Made by a program: the position numbers and the translations under genes. A model generated the notes under the pieces. The model did no database searches, had not been told where the DNA came from, and was given only the letters and a program-made list of their open reading frames with translations. A stretch of DNA of 64,000 nucleotides from Cryptoclostridium sp036644995 (GTDB lineage: Bacteria; Bacillota; Dehalobacteriia; UBA7702), in contig JAVXOZ010000006.1 of the NCBI GenBank assembly GCA_036644995.1, positions 1 to 64,000 of the forward strand, in the 5' to 3' direction. This document shows, piece after piece, positions 34,870 through 42,769 of the stretch (position 1 is the first letter of the stretch; each line of letters opens with the position of its first letter).

Positions 34870-35829
34870 TTATTCAGCAATCATTGCAACATAGTGTTTA
34901 AAATTGGGGTCTGCCATGTATTCGTTGCAACGAGTGATTCTTTCAAGACCATACTGCCAGTAGAATTCTTCTTCATCGGGTTTGGATACCAATTGCACCA
35001 AAGCCCAAGGACACCACAGAGCATCTACCAGGAACTTACCAATAAGAACGTCGGCTTTGTTTTGTTCATTCAATTCGCCTTCGTAGTAATATTTAAGAAA
35101 TTCTTCTTCTTTTTCTTTGTTGAGCTTGTTTTCGATAACAACAGCAGCAACGTCAAAATTATAAACGTTCATGCCGCAATATTCCCAATCGATAAGTTCT
35201 AATTTATCATTTTTGTCATCATAAATGAAGTTTTCGGATAAAGCATCATTATGAGAAAATACTTTTTTAGGAGGATTTTTGGCAAATTGTGCATCAATTT
35301 CTTCCAAAGTGCTAACCAGCACGTCCATGCCATCATAATATTTGCTGCAATTATTATCTTTTAACCATTGAAGATATGATTTAATTTCTGCCATGGGGTC
35401 AAAAATACCTTTTTGAATGATACCGCTGTTGTGGTATTTTTTAATGATGGCAGCTGATTTTTCTAATATATTGGAACGAGTTTGAAAATCTTCACGTTTC
35501 ATGGTGGGGCCTTCACAGAAGCGGCAAATATTGGAACCGGTTTCTAAATCGTAATAATAAAATTCGGGGCTAATGCCTAAATCTTTAATGGCGTGAACTG
35601 CCTGTCTTTCAGCGGGGCGGTTTAGGTATTCTGCTGTTCCTTCCCCTGCAATGCGAAAAGCATAGGTTTTGCCATCTACAACTGTTTTGAAGTTACGGTT
35701 GGTTAAGCCACCGGGCATATAAGTAATGCTTTCAACTTCACCTGCAAAAAGGCTGGAATCCTTAGCCATTTTTTTTATAAACTCCACTTCTTCGGGCTTG
35801 GTATTTTCACATACTTTAATATCTGTCAT
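34870..35829 (-). CDS. LicA-like choline/ethanolamine kinase family protein (paralogue 2)
   Basis: 319 residues, close paralogue of the gene at 33574. Motifs SITYMPGGLTNRNFKT, YAFRIAGEGTAEYLNRP, catalytic loop FSHNDALSENFIYD and metal motif LIDWEYCGMNVYNFDVA. Own terminator and own sigma-54-type promoter, divergent from kinase 3. Two closely similar kinases with separate promoters suggest different substrates or different expression levels. The exact substrate is not readable. Confidence 0.8.
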   Translation of the reverse strand: MTDIKVCENTKPEEVEFIKKMAKDSSLFAGEVESITYMPGGLTNRNFKTVVDGKTYAFRIAGEGTAEYLNRPAERQAVHAIKDLGISPEFYYYDLETGSNICRFCEGPTMKREDFQTRSNILEKSAAIIKKYHNSGIIQKGIFDPMAEIKSYLQWLKDNNCSKYYDGMDVLVSTLEEIDAQFAKNPPKKVFSHNDALSENFIYDDKNDKLELIDWEYCGMNVYNFDVAAVVIENKLNKEKEEEFLKYYYEGELNEQNKADVLIGKFLVDALWCPWALVQLVSKPDEEEFYWQYGLERITRCNEYMADPNFKHYVAMIAE

Positions 35830-35939
35830 AATATTTAGAATCTCACTTTCGATAAAATTTACAAAATCTCAAATAATTTTGTTTTTTTTCTTGTTATATG
35901 GTATAATATTTAAACACCATAAGTTATACGTATTTATAA

Positions 35940-35957
35940 CTGCAAGTTTTGTGCCAA
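35940..35957 (-). promoter_or_regulatory. Sigma-54 promoter of kinase paralogue 2
   Basis: On the minus strand TGGCACA-N4-TTGCA: GG at 35955-35954 and GC at 35943-35942, 10 bases between them; a perfect -24 TGGCAC. Confidence 0.85.
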
Positions 35958-36027
35958 ACTGTAATAAAACCCTGAATTATTACAAATTATACAAAAGGGG
36001 AGTAGAATTCGATTAAAAGTTTGATTG

Positions 36028-36107
36028 TTTGACTTTAGAGAGAAAAATAATCGAATATAGATGATAAGTGTAAGTCAAATATGAATTATAAGTCTAAAAT
36101 GACTTCT
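36028..36107. promoter_or_regulatory. Candidate enhancer sites between divergent sigma-54 promoters
   Basis: TTGACTT near 36028, AAGTCA at 36072 and a 16-bp inverted repeat AAGTC-N6-GACTT at 36090-36105. They lie about 75-150 bp from each promoter and share the TGACTT element seen upstream of mttB and eutS. Confidence 0.45.
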
Positions 36108-36178
36108 AATTGTCGGATTTTGGCGTATCAATTCTGCTAATCATCTCTCTTACCCCTGTAATTTTAAAAAATTGCACT

Positions 36179-36196
36179 CTGGCATGAATTTTGCAA
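36179..36196 (+). promoter_or_regulatory. Sigma-54 promoter of kinase 3 and transporter
   Basis: TGGCATG-N4-TTGCA: GG at 36181-36182 and GC at 36193-36194, 10 bases between them. The leader to the ATG is about 160 nt. Confidence 0.85.
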
Positions 36197-36367
36197 TACA
36201 ATAACACATTATCTATGTGCTCTGAACCAATGGATTTATTGTAATTTTTTGTTTACAAAATCCTTCATCACAAAAAGTCTATACATTAAAAAGTCTTTGA
36301 TAGAATGTGGAATATTGTGGAATTCCGTAGCTTATTGGCGTAACATTAAAACAAAGGAGGACTTTTT

Positions 36368-37582
36368 ATGAATGTAGAAGGAAAGTTACAACTAAAAGAA
36401 GTAAATGCCGATGATTTTGGGGCTATGCGTACTCGATTTTCTTCGATGAAACGCACCGTGGATGAATTATATGATACTTCTGAAATGGCAATGTCCAGAA
36501 GTCAGCTCAACCATTTAATGGAACATTATTATCACTTAGGTAAAATTGTAGATGCATACGAAATATTCGGAGGATATGTAAATCGCAGTTTTGGTGTAAT
36601 AATGGAGTTGGACGGTGAAAGAAAAGATTACTTCGTTAGAAAGTACAAGAAAAATATCACAGCAAATGATATTAATGTAGAACACGGTCTTCTTAGCTAT
36701 GCTATAGAGCATGGAATGAAGGATGCCAGTGGCGTTGTTCTTGACAAAGACGGCGAGTCCTTTGTGGAAATTGAGGAAGAAAAAGAAGGCGAAAGAGTAA
36801 AACGTTGCTTCGCAGTTTATGAATTTTTAGATGGCGACGATACCTACGACTGGATTAATACCAATATGACCCCGGAAGAAGATGGGGAATTTGCCCGTAT
36901 ATTAGCTAAATTTCATAATTATGCCAATGGATTTGACCCCGGTGAAAAAGCAGAAGCCCGTATTATGGATTTACTGGTGGATTTCAAAGATTCATTCCCT
37001 AAATGTTGCAAAAATTTAGGTATTCCCGAAAACGATCACTTTTTGAGATTGTGGCAGGATTCGTTACCATTTTTCTTGGAAATGTGCGATAAAGCGAAAA
37101 ACAATTTGACCCCGGAAATGTTGGCAGTTATGCCTGAAGTTCCGTGTCATTGCGATATACATCCCGGTAATGTTAAATGGCAAAATGGAAAATGTGTTGG
37201 GCTTTTTGATTTTGACTGGTCAAAACTGGATTATCGTCTTTTTGATGTTTGTTTTGCTTTGATTTATTCCTGTTCTTCTTGGGAAGCTCAAACCGATGGT
37301 CGCCTGTGGTTTGACCGTTTTGGCTATTATTTGGATGGTTATACCAAATTTTTAAAAGAAGAAGGTACTTTAACCTCAATTACCGATGTTGAAAAGAAAG
37401 CTTTTCCTTATATGATGTTGGCAGGGGGACTTTATTTACTGAATTGGTGTACTTGCTATTATGATGATTGGGAAAATCTTAATGAATATGAATATTATTT
37501 CTACCTTACTCACGTTGTTAAATTGTTACATTATATAGATAACCATCAAGAAGACTTGTACGAAGTTATTAAAAATGTATAA
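36368..37582 (+). CDS. APH-fold phosphotransferase (kinase 3, homoserine-kinase II/choline-kinase-like)
   Basis: 404 residues. After a roughly 50-residue N-terminal extension comes a nucleotide-binding lobe (YVNRSFGVIMELDGERKDYFVRKYKKN), then the catalytic loop CHCDIHPGNVKW and the metal motif LFDFDWSKLDYRLFDV. It is more distant from the other two kinases and resembles the ThrB2/SrkA-type branch. Strong AAAGGAGG site. It probably forms a transcription unit with the transporter downstream. Substrate unknown. Confidence 0.75.
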   Translation: MNVEGKLQLKEVNADDFGAMRTRFSSMKRTVDELYDTSEMAMSRSQLNHLMEHYYHLGKIVDAYEIFGGYVNRSFGVIMELDGERKDYFVRKYKKNITANDINVEHGLLSYAIEHGMKDASGVVLDKDGESFVEIEEEKEGERVKRCFAVYEFLDGDDTYDWINTNMTPEEDGEFARILAKFHNYANGFDPGEKAEARIMDLLVDFKDSFPKCCKNLGIPENDHFLRLWQDSLPFFLEMCDKAKNNLTPEMLAVMPEVPCHCDIHPGNVKWQNGKCVGLFDFDWSKLDYRLFDVCFALIYSCSSWEAQTDGRLWFDRFGYYLDGYTKFLKEEGTLTSITDVEKKAFPYMMLAGGLYLLNWCTCYYDDWENLNEYEYYFYLTHVVKLLHYIDNHQEDLYEVIKNV

Positions 37583-37753
37583 GTATTGTAGTGGTCTTTC
37601 ACAATATATTAAATAATTAAAAAAAAATTACACAAAGGGGTAGCATTTTTTTTGAATATGTTATATAATACACTTGAAAAGAAAAATAGTGTTTATACGA
37701 CAAATTATTTGATATTTAATATGGGTACTTTAAAATGTTTAGTTTTTGATTTG

Positions 37754-37825
37754 TGGGTGGTTCGGCAACCCAAAGCCACCCGTCATTTCAATAAAATGGC
37801 AGAATGCCATCTGCCGGTTTTATCT
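37754..37825 (+). promoter_or_regulatory. Two hairpins between kinase 3 and the transporter
   Basis: GGGTGG...GCCACCC (37754-37781) and GGCAGA-N6-TCTGCC near 37799-37816 followed by a T-rich stretch. They could be a leaky terminator or attenuator, or an mRNA-processing site, uncoupling the transporter from the kinase. Confidence 0.4.
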
Positions 37826-37860
37826 ATTATTTAAAATTTTTTATGAAAGAAGGGATTTTA

Positions 37861-38958
37861 ATGGCAATCGAAACTAACGACCCCGCCATGGCGAAAGCTA
37901 AGTACACTAAAGCGAAATCGTCCTTTTTCAAAAGAGGCGTAACATTTGCTATAATGTCTGGTATTTGCTATGGTCTATACTCCGCATTCCTACTGGTTGG
38001 TGAAGGTTCCGGTATCTGGAATGAGTTCTGGGCACTGCCACTTGCCGCTACAATTATTGGTTATTGTTTACTTTGTGCGGTTGGCTCCGGTCTTAATGAC
38101 TTAATGTCTGGTATCTGGTGCTTGATTATTGCCGCAGGAAAAGGTAAATTAATGGACTTTTTCCGTACTCTCAAAACCAAACCCGGTGTTGTAATGATTT
38201 GTTGCGGTCTTATTGGTGGTCCTATCGCATCAACGGCTTACATTGTAGGTTTGATGATGGCAGGTCCTATGGTTACCCCAATTACTGCACTGTGTGCTGC
38301 AATTGGTGCTATCTTTGGACGTATTCTTTTTAAACAAAAACTCAACGCTCGTATGATTTGCGGTATCGCAATCTGCTTCTTTGCTGCTTGTGTTATCGGC
38401 GGAACCAGCTTTAGTGCATTAAAAGATACAAGTACACTTGGTTGTGCTATTGCTCTTATTGCTGCTTTTGGTTGGGGCCTTGAAGGTTGTGTTGCCGGTT
38501 ATGGTACTTCCATGGTTGACTATGAAATCGGTATTACCATTCGTCAATGCACTTCCGGTCTTTCCAATTTAATCGTTCTTGTTCCTATCCTTTGCCTCAT
38601 GGTTAATGCCATGGCTGACACCACCGGTGTTGTTGGCTGTATGTATACTTATGTAGTTGGTGGAGCAATCTTTGGTGGAGCTATTCTTTGGTTCATCATT
38701 TCCGGTTTCTTTGCAAATCCTGCCTATTCCTTCTGGTATAAGGGCAATTCAATGTGCGGTGCTGCACTTGGTATGACCTGTAATGCTTTGTATTCCTTCT
38801 GGGTTCCTTTCTTCAGTTGGATTATCTTAGGTCTTATCCTTGGTTGGGACGGTTACACCTTAATGCCTATCCAATGGTTTATGGCTATTTTAGAAGTCTT
38901 TGGTATCTGGCTGATTGCTATGAATCCGCTGGATGTCTTCAAGAAAAAGGAGGCTTAA
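37861..38958 (+). CDS. DMT-superfamily transporter (LicB-like)
   Basis: 365 residues with about ten predicted membrane segments, a duplicated EamA-like layout, and Gly-rich helices (IGGPIASTAYIVGLMMAGPMVTPITALCAAIGAIFGRILF). It lies beside LicA-like kinases, and LicB choline permeases belong to this superfamily, so uptake of choline, ethanolamine or a related amine is a reasonable inference. I start at ATG 37861, with AAGAAGGGA upstream; the upstream frame has no ribosome-binding site. EutH, the usual ethanolamine carrier, is missing from the island, and this could replace it. Confidence 0.75.
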   Translation: MAIETNDPAMAKAKYTKAKSSFFKRGVTFAIMSGICYGLYSAFLLVGEGSGIWNEFWALPLAATIIGYCLLCAVGSGLNDLMSGIWCLIIAAGKGKLMDFFRTLKTKPGVVMICCGLIGGPIASTAYIVGLMMAGPMVTPITALCAAIGAIFGRILFKQKLNARMICGIAICFFAACVIGGTSFSALKDTSTLGCAIALIAAFGWGLEGCVAGYGTSMVDYEIGITIRQCTSGLSNLIVLVPILCLMVNAMADTTGVVGCMYTYVVGGAIFGGAILWFIISGFFANPAYSFWYKGNSMCGAALGMTCNALYSFWVPFFSWIILGLILGWDGYTLMPIQWFMAILEVFGIWLIAMNPLDVFKKKEA

Positions 38959-38961
38959 ACT

Positions 38962-39225
38962 ATGAAACCATTAAGTTATGCTATTCTTAAATATATGACA
39001 ACAGTTGAAAAAGCTTGTGTTGCTGATGTTATTGAAGCCTTAAAACCCGAATACGGTAGCTTCCGTATGCTTACTCCTAAAGGTGTTCTTGAATACCTGA
39101 TGACCGGTGAACAAAATGCTTTATTGGAAGAAGCCGGTTATGAATTAGACAAAAATGGAGAATTAGTTATTTATTATCATGCTCCCGAAGATGGCGCAGC
39201 AACTATTAATACTTATATTAAGTAA
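38962..39225 (+). CDS. Small protein of unknown function after the transporter
   Basis: 87 residues, soluble and acidic (MKPLSYAILKYMTTVEKAC start; EDGAATINTYIK end), with a helix-rich N-terminal half that could be a winged-helix-like fold. An AGGAGG site inside the end of the transporter gene and a 3-bp spacer show coupling. It ends at a strong terminator. I do not recognise the family. Confidence 0.7.
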   Translation: MKPLSYAILKYMTTVEKACVADVIEALKPEYGSFRMLTPKGVLEYLMTGEQNALLEEAGYELDKNGELVIYYHAPEDGAATINTYIK

Positions 39226-39243
39226 AGTAAAAGAGTAACTACA

Positions 39244-39268
39244 CAAAAGCTGCCGCAAGGCAGCTTTT
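39244..39268 (+). terminator. Terminator of the kinase 3/transporter unit
   Basis: Stem aaaagctgcc/ggcagctttt with the 4-base loop gcaa. Confidence 0.85.
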
Positions 39269-39424
39269 CGTGTGGTTATTATTAACTCAAAAACAGATAA
39301 AAGGTTGATTAAAATTTGAAAATCAGTGCTTTTTTGGAATAGTGTATGCCTAAATGTTTAAAAAAGACTTACTTTTGTTAAAAAAGTTTGTATAATTGCT
39401 TAAAAACCACCGCTGTTATAAAAT

Positions 39425-39445
39425 TTTACCTATTGTATAGGTAAA
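39425..39445. promoter_or_regulatory. 21-bp palindrome, candidate operator
   Basis: tttacctat-tgt-ataggtaaa, a perfect dyad about 165 bp upstream of the sigma-54 promoter, in the range expected for an enhancer-binding site. It differs from the TGACTT elements elsewhere. Confidence 0.35.
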
Positions 39446-39608
39446 TAAAATATATTAATTTAATGCCCAATAAAAAAGCATTAACATATATTTTGCTAAT
39501 AAAGTACAACCATAACACAGTATGGTATTATCTTTTGTTTTATGGTCAAAATAAAGTTATTGATACTGTTTTAGTAAAATATTTTATTTACTCAGGTATT
39601 TTATATAT

Positions 39609-39625
39609 ATGGCATGGTTCTTGCA
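39609..39625 (+). promoter_or_regulatory. Sigma-54 promoter of the second methyltransferase gene
   Basis: TGGCATG-N4-TTGCA: GG at 39611-39612 and GC at 39623-39624, 10 bases between them. Confidence 0.88.
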
Positions 39626-39730
39626 CTATAATATTGTGTCATCGTGGTTAAAATCATAATTGCATACTGCACTTAAAAAGTGTGATATATATTTAAACTA
39701 TATTTACAAAATTGGAGAGGAGTGTTTTTA

Positions 39731-41176
39731 ATGTTCACACAAAATGTAAAATTCTTTACTGAAGAACAAAGACAACAAATTCATGAAGCTTCCATGCAAG
39801 TATTGGAAGAAACCGGCCTTTTGGTACATAATGAAAAAGCCAGAGATATTTTTAAAGCTCACGGCTGCGATGTAGATGCAGAGGGTCATGTAAAAATTCC
39901 CCATGCTGTAATTGAAAAGTATATCAAATACTTTGTTTCCGATTACACTTTCACAGCCCAGGATCCCAGTTTCGATATTAAGATTCCTGAAGAAGGTCCT
40001 TGTGTTGTAACAGGTAGTTCGGCACCAAACATTATTGACCCTAAAAGCGGCGAAGAAAGAAGAGCTACTTCTAAAGATATTGCCAACATTGCCCATTTAA
40101 TCAATGAGCTCCCGGGTTTCAATGTATTTTCAATTTCTACATTGGCTGACGATGCTCCCCAAGGACAATTTAGCTTATCCAGATTTTATCCCGCTTTGAA
40201 AAACTGTAAAAAACCTGTTCGCTCCAACACCCTAAATATGAAAGACTTAATGACTTGTCTTGATTTAGGTTATACCATTGCCGGCAGCGAAGCTGCATAT
40301 ATGGAACGTCCCTTTATCAACCATCACTATTGCCCCGTAGTATCACCTTTAACCTTTGATGTTGAATCAACCGAAGCTGTTACTTACTTGGCAGAAAAAG
40401 GACTTCCTGTTTATACCACAGTTGTTCCTAATGCAGGGATGACTTCTCCTATGTCCATGGTTGGCACCTTGGTAGTTGGTAATGCTGAATTCTTAGCAAT
40501 TAACTGCTACTATCAAATGATTCGTGAAGGTATGCCCATTATTTATGCTTATCTTCCCACCGTTGCTGATATGAGAACCGGTAACTACACCCCCGGTGCT
40601 ATTGAAACCGGTATGTTGGAAATGGCTCATACTGAAATGGCTGAATATTATGGCGTTCCTTCCGGTGGTTACATTGGTTTAACCAATGCGCACTGCAACG
40701 ATGCTCAAAATGGTTTTGAAGTTGCAATGAATACAACCGGTGCTGTTTTAGCCGGTGCTTCCTTGTTGAACATGGGTGGTCTTTTAGACAGCCTTACCAC
40801 TTTTGACTTTGCTAAAGCAATTATCGATAATGAAGTTGCTATGAACTTAAAACGTATGAAACGTGGCATGGAATTCTCCAAAGACGAACTTTGCACAGAC
40901 CTTATCCATCAAGTAGGACCCGGTGGTCTTTACATGGACTTGGAACATACTGCTATGAATATGCGTAGCATCTGCTTCTTAAGTGATTTGTCCTCCAGAG
41001 ATGCCAGAATTCAATGGCAATCTGAAGGCGCAAAAGACATTGGCCAACGTGCTAAAGAAAAAGCAGATCGCTTGCTCTCACCTGCAAATCCCGCCAGATT
41101 TTCTGACGAAGTAGATGCCAGAGTTAAAGCTAATTTCCCCGGTATTGTAGCAGGGGATGCTCTTTGGGATTATTAA
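39731..41176 (+). CDS. MttB-superfamily methyltransferase without pyrrolysine
   Basis: 481 residues, full-length relative of MttB. The region around the pyrrolysine site aligns without gaps (VPSGGYIGLTNAHCNDAQNGFE) and has Leu317 where MttB has UAG. Non-pyrrolysine members studied so far (for example MtgB, MtpB, MtcB) demethylate quaternary amines such as glycine betaine, proline betaine or carnitine to a corrinoid protein, so a quaternary amine substrate, perhaps choline, is likely. ATG 39731 is preferred to the GTG at 39722 because of the GGAGAGG site. Own sigma-54 promoter. Confidence 0.88.
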   Translation: MFTQNVKFFTEEQRQQIHEASMQVLEETGLLVHNEKARDIFKAHGCDVDAEGHVKIPHAVIEKYIKYFVSDYTFTAQDPSFDIKIPEEGPCVVTGSSAPNIIDPKSGEERRATSKDIANIAHLINELPGFNVFSISTLADDAPQGQFSLSRFYPALKNCKKPVRSNTLNMKDLMTCLDLGYTIAGSEAAYMERPFINHHYCPVVSPLTFDVESTEAVTYLAEKGLPVYTTVVPNAGMTSPMSMVGTLVVGNAEFLAINCYYQMIREGMPIIYAYLPTVADMRTGNYTPGAIETGMLEMAHTEMAEYYGVPSGGYIGLTNAHCNDAQNGFEVAMNTTGAVLAGASLLNMGGLLDSLTTFDFAKAIIDNEVAMNLKRMKRGMEFSKDELCTDLIHQVGPGGLYMDLEHTAMNMRSICFLSDLSSRDARIQWQSEGAKDIGQRAKEKADRLLSPANPARFSDEVDARVKANFPGIVAGDALWDY

Positions 41177-41245
41177 TAGTTTAAATAAATAGAAAATATT
41201 ATGTGCTCCCAAAGTGGGAGCATAGTCCAAAACTTTTTCGCACAC

Positions 41246-41285
41246 AAGGCACGGATATGAAAATTATCCGTGCCCTTTTCTTTTC
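41246..41285 (+). terminator. Terminator of the second methyltransferase gene
   Basis: Stem ggcacggat/atccgtgcc with a 9-base loop and T-rich tail. Confidence 0.75.
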
Positions 41286-41361
41286 TTTTGAAGAATTTTA
41301 AGCAAATAATAAAAATTAAATTATGTAAAATTTTCCTGTGCTCCCATTAGCAGGGAAAACG

Positions 41362-41378
41362 TGGCATAGACCTTGAAA
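41362..41378 (+). promoter_or_regulatory. Weak sigma-54-like site upstream of the HAD gene
   Basis: TGGCATA-N4-TTGA: the -24 half is good, but the -12 reads GA instead of GC at the right spacing. May be non-functional or low activity. Confidence 0.3.
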
Positions 41379-41501
41379 ATACCAGTTTATGGCTACTTTT
41401 ATGTGCAATTTAATAATTGACAAAAGGGGAAATTACAGTTATTATTAGTATGTATATATATAAGATGTAGAAATAGGAAATTTTTAGGAGGAAAAAATCA
41501 A

Positions 41502-42140
41502 ATGGCATTAATCTTTTTTGATTTTGATGGTGTATTAGTGGATTCATTGGAAGTGGAAACCAAAAACTTCTCTGAATCTTGTTATAAAGTTGGCGTAGAT
41601 GTGGTAAACACCAGTGCGGATATGGCTAAATTAAGTGAAGGTAATTTTTACCAAGGATTACAAGCTTTGGGTGTTTCCAAAAGTAAAATAGATGAGATAA
41701 TGGTTGTTTATACCGAAACGAAAAAGAATCCGGATTTTCATGTTCATGCCCATGCTCCTATGATGGATATGTTGAATAAATTGACCAAAGAATATCCAGT
41801 ATATGTTATTACATCCAATGTTTCTTACACCGTTGAAAGGGTGCTTAAAGAAAACGGTGTTGAGGGTGTTAGGGAAATACTTGGGGCGGAAAAAGAACCC
41901 AGTAAAATAACAAAAATTCATAAAATAGCTGAACAATACCCCGGTGAAAAAACTATATTTATTGGTGATACAAAAGGTGATATGGTGGAATCCGCAGAGG
42001 CGGGTATTGATATTAGGGTGGGTGTAACTTGGGGTTGGCAAAAACCTTGGGTTGTGGCATCGGGAAATCCCGACTATATTTTTGATAAATTTGAAGATGC
42101 AATATCTTGGTTTGAAGGCTTTATGAAATCTGCAAAATAA
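41502..42140 (+). CDS. HAD-family hydrolase (phosphatase-like)
   Basis: 212 residues. Nucleophile motif FFDFDGVLVDS, motif II YVITSNVS, motif III Lys in EKEPSKITKI, motif IV FIGDTKGDMVES: the phosphoglycolate-phosphatase/beta-phosphoglucomutase-like subgroup with a helical cap. AGGAGG site. Between the second methyltransferase and eutS, so it may hydrolyse a phosphorylated intermediate made by the nearby kinases. That link is inference. Confidence 0.8.
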   Translation: MALIFFDFDGVLVDSLEVETKNFSESCYKVGVDVVNTSADMAKLSEGNFYQGLQALGVSKSKIDEIMVVYTETKKNPDFHVHAHAPMMDMLNKLTKEYPVYVITSNVSYTVERVLKENGVEGVREILGAEKEPSKITKIHKIAEQYPGEKTIFIGDTKGDMVESAEAGIDIRVGVTWGWQKPWVVASGNPDYIFDKFEDAISWFEGFMKSAK

Positions 42141-42160
42141 TAAACTTTTCAAATCAAAAT

Positions 42161-42185
42161 TGACTTATTAAACCATAAATGACTT
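42161..42185 (+). promoter_or_regulatory. Candidate activator-binding sites upstream of eutS
   Basis: Two TGACTT elements in direct repeat (42161-42166 and 42180-42185), 19 bp apart and about 80-100 bp upstream of the sigma-54 promoter. Confidence 0.4.
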
Positions 42186-42260
42186 GGTAAATTTTTTATG
42201 GTGGCATGGTATTTTATTATTTATTGCTTTATGCTAACCATAAGTAAAATAACATATTAT

Positions 42261-42278
42261 CTGGCATGAAAATTGCAA
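42261..42278 (+). promoter_or_regulatory. Sigma-54 promoter of the EUT operon
   Basis: TGGCATG-N4-TTGCA: GG at 42263-42264 and GC at 42275-42276, 10 bases between them, with a leader of about 125 nt. Confidence 0.85.
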
Positions 42279-42412
42279 TATTATAATGATGCAGAAGATT
42301 GCTTCATTACCGTTTGCAAAAATCAAATATCAGTTGAGGGTAAGCACAGATTTCGGCATAGATTATGACCCTCAGAAAATGTGGATATCAAAAACGAAAG
42401 GGCGGTGAGTAG

Positions 42413-42769
42413 GTGGTTTACGATGGGAACAGTGATGAAAAGCAACGGGTTATTCAAGAATATGTTCCGGGGAAGCAAGTTACCCTTCTTCATGTGATAG
42501 CCCAGCCTGTTGATGATGTTTACGATAAATTAGGCTTATCCCACGATGGTGCCATTGGTATTTTAACTTTAACACCGGGTGAAACTGCAATTATTGCAGG
42601 GGATATTGCCACTAAAGCCGGTGAGGTTCGCATAGGATTTCTTGATCGTTTTACCGGCGCTTTAACCATAACCGGTGATGTTGCCAGTGTTACTGCCTCG
42701 TTAAAAGCTGTTAATGAGTATTTGGAAAATATTTTAGGATACTCCCCGGCACCGCTAACAAAATCATGA
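42413..42769 (+). CDS. eutS: Microcompartment shell protein EutS
   Basis: 118 residues, single circularly permuted BMC domain: RVIQEYVPGKQVTLLHVIAQP start and GAIGILTLTPGETAIIAGDIATKAGEVRIGFLDRFTGALTITGDVASV core. Forms hexagonal shell tiles. GTG start after GGCGGTGAG; the ATGA overlap with eutP shows coupling. First gene of the EUT operon, directly behind the sigma-54 promoter. Confidence 0.92.
   Translation: MVYDGNSDEKQRVIQEYVPGKQVTLLHVIAQPVDDVYDKLGLSHDGAIGILTLTPGETAIIAGDIATKAGEVRIGFLDRFTGALTITGDVASVTASLKAVNEYLENILGYSPAPLTKS

Larger units (their letters stand above)
35830..36367. other. 538-bp divergent regulatory region
   Basis: It carries two divergent sigma-54 promoters (35940-35957 minus, 36179-36196 plus) with TGACTT/AAGTCA elements between them. 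No gene. Confidence 0.65.
39226..39730. other. 505-bp regulatory region before the second methyltransferase
   Basis: It contains a terminator, a 21-bp palindrome, one GACTT element near 39366 and a sigma-54 promoter. Short frames here are not coding. Confidence 0.6.
41177..41501. other. 325-bp spacer before the HAD gene
   Basis: It holds the methyltransferase terminator, a short hairpin tgctccc/gggagca (near 41203-41221) and a weak sigma-54-like site. No gene. Confidence 0.5.

Noticed and set aside
33600..35829. Aminoglycoside-resistance function for the two paired kinases
   Set aside because: The fold is shared, but the WEYCG motif, regulation and neighbours favour amino-alcohol kinases.
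37652..37834. 60-residue frame between kinase 3 and the transporter
   Set aside because: No ribosome-binding site, and it spans the two hairpins; unlikely to be translated.
39463..39651. 62-residue frame upstream of the second methyltransferase
   Set aside because: It overlaps the sigma-54 promoter and has no ribosome-binding site.
42193..42230. TGGCATGG site near 42205 as a second eutS promoter
   Set aside because: The -12 GC is missing at the required spacing; the site at 42261 fits fully.
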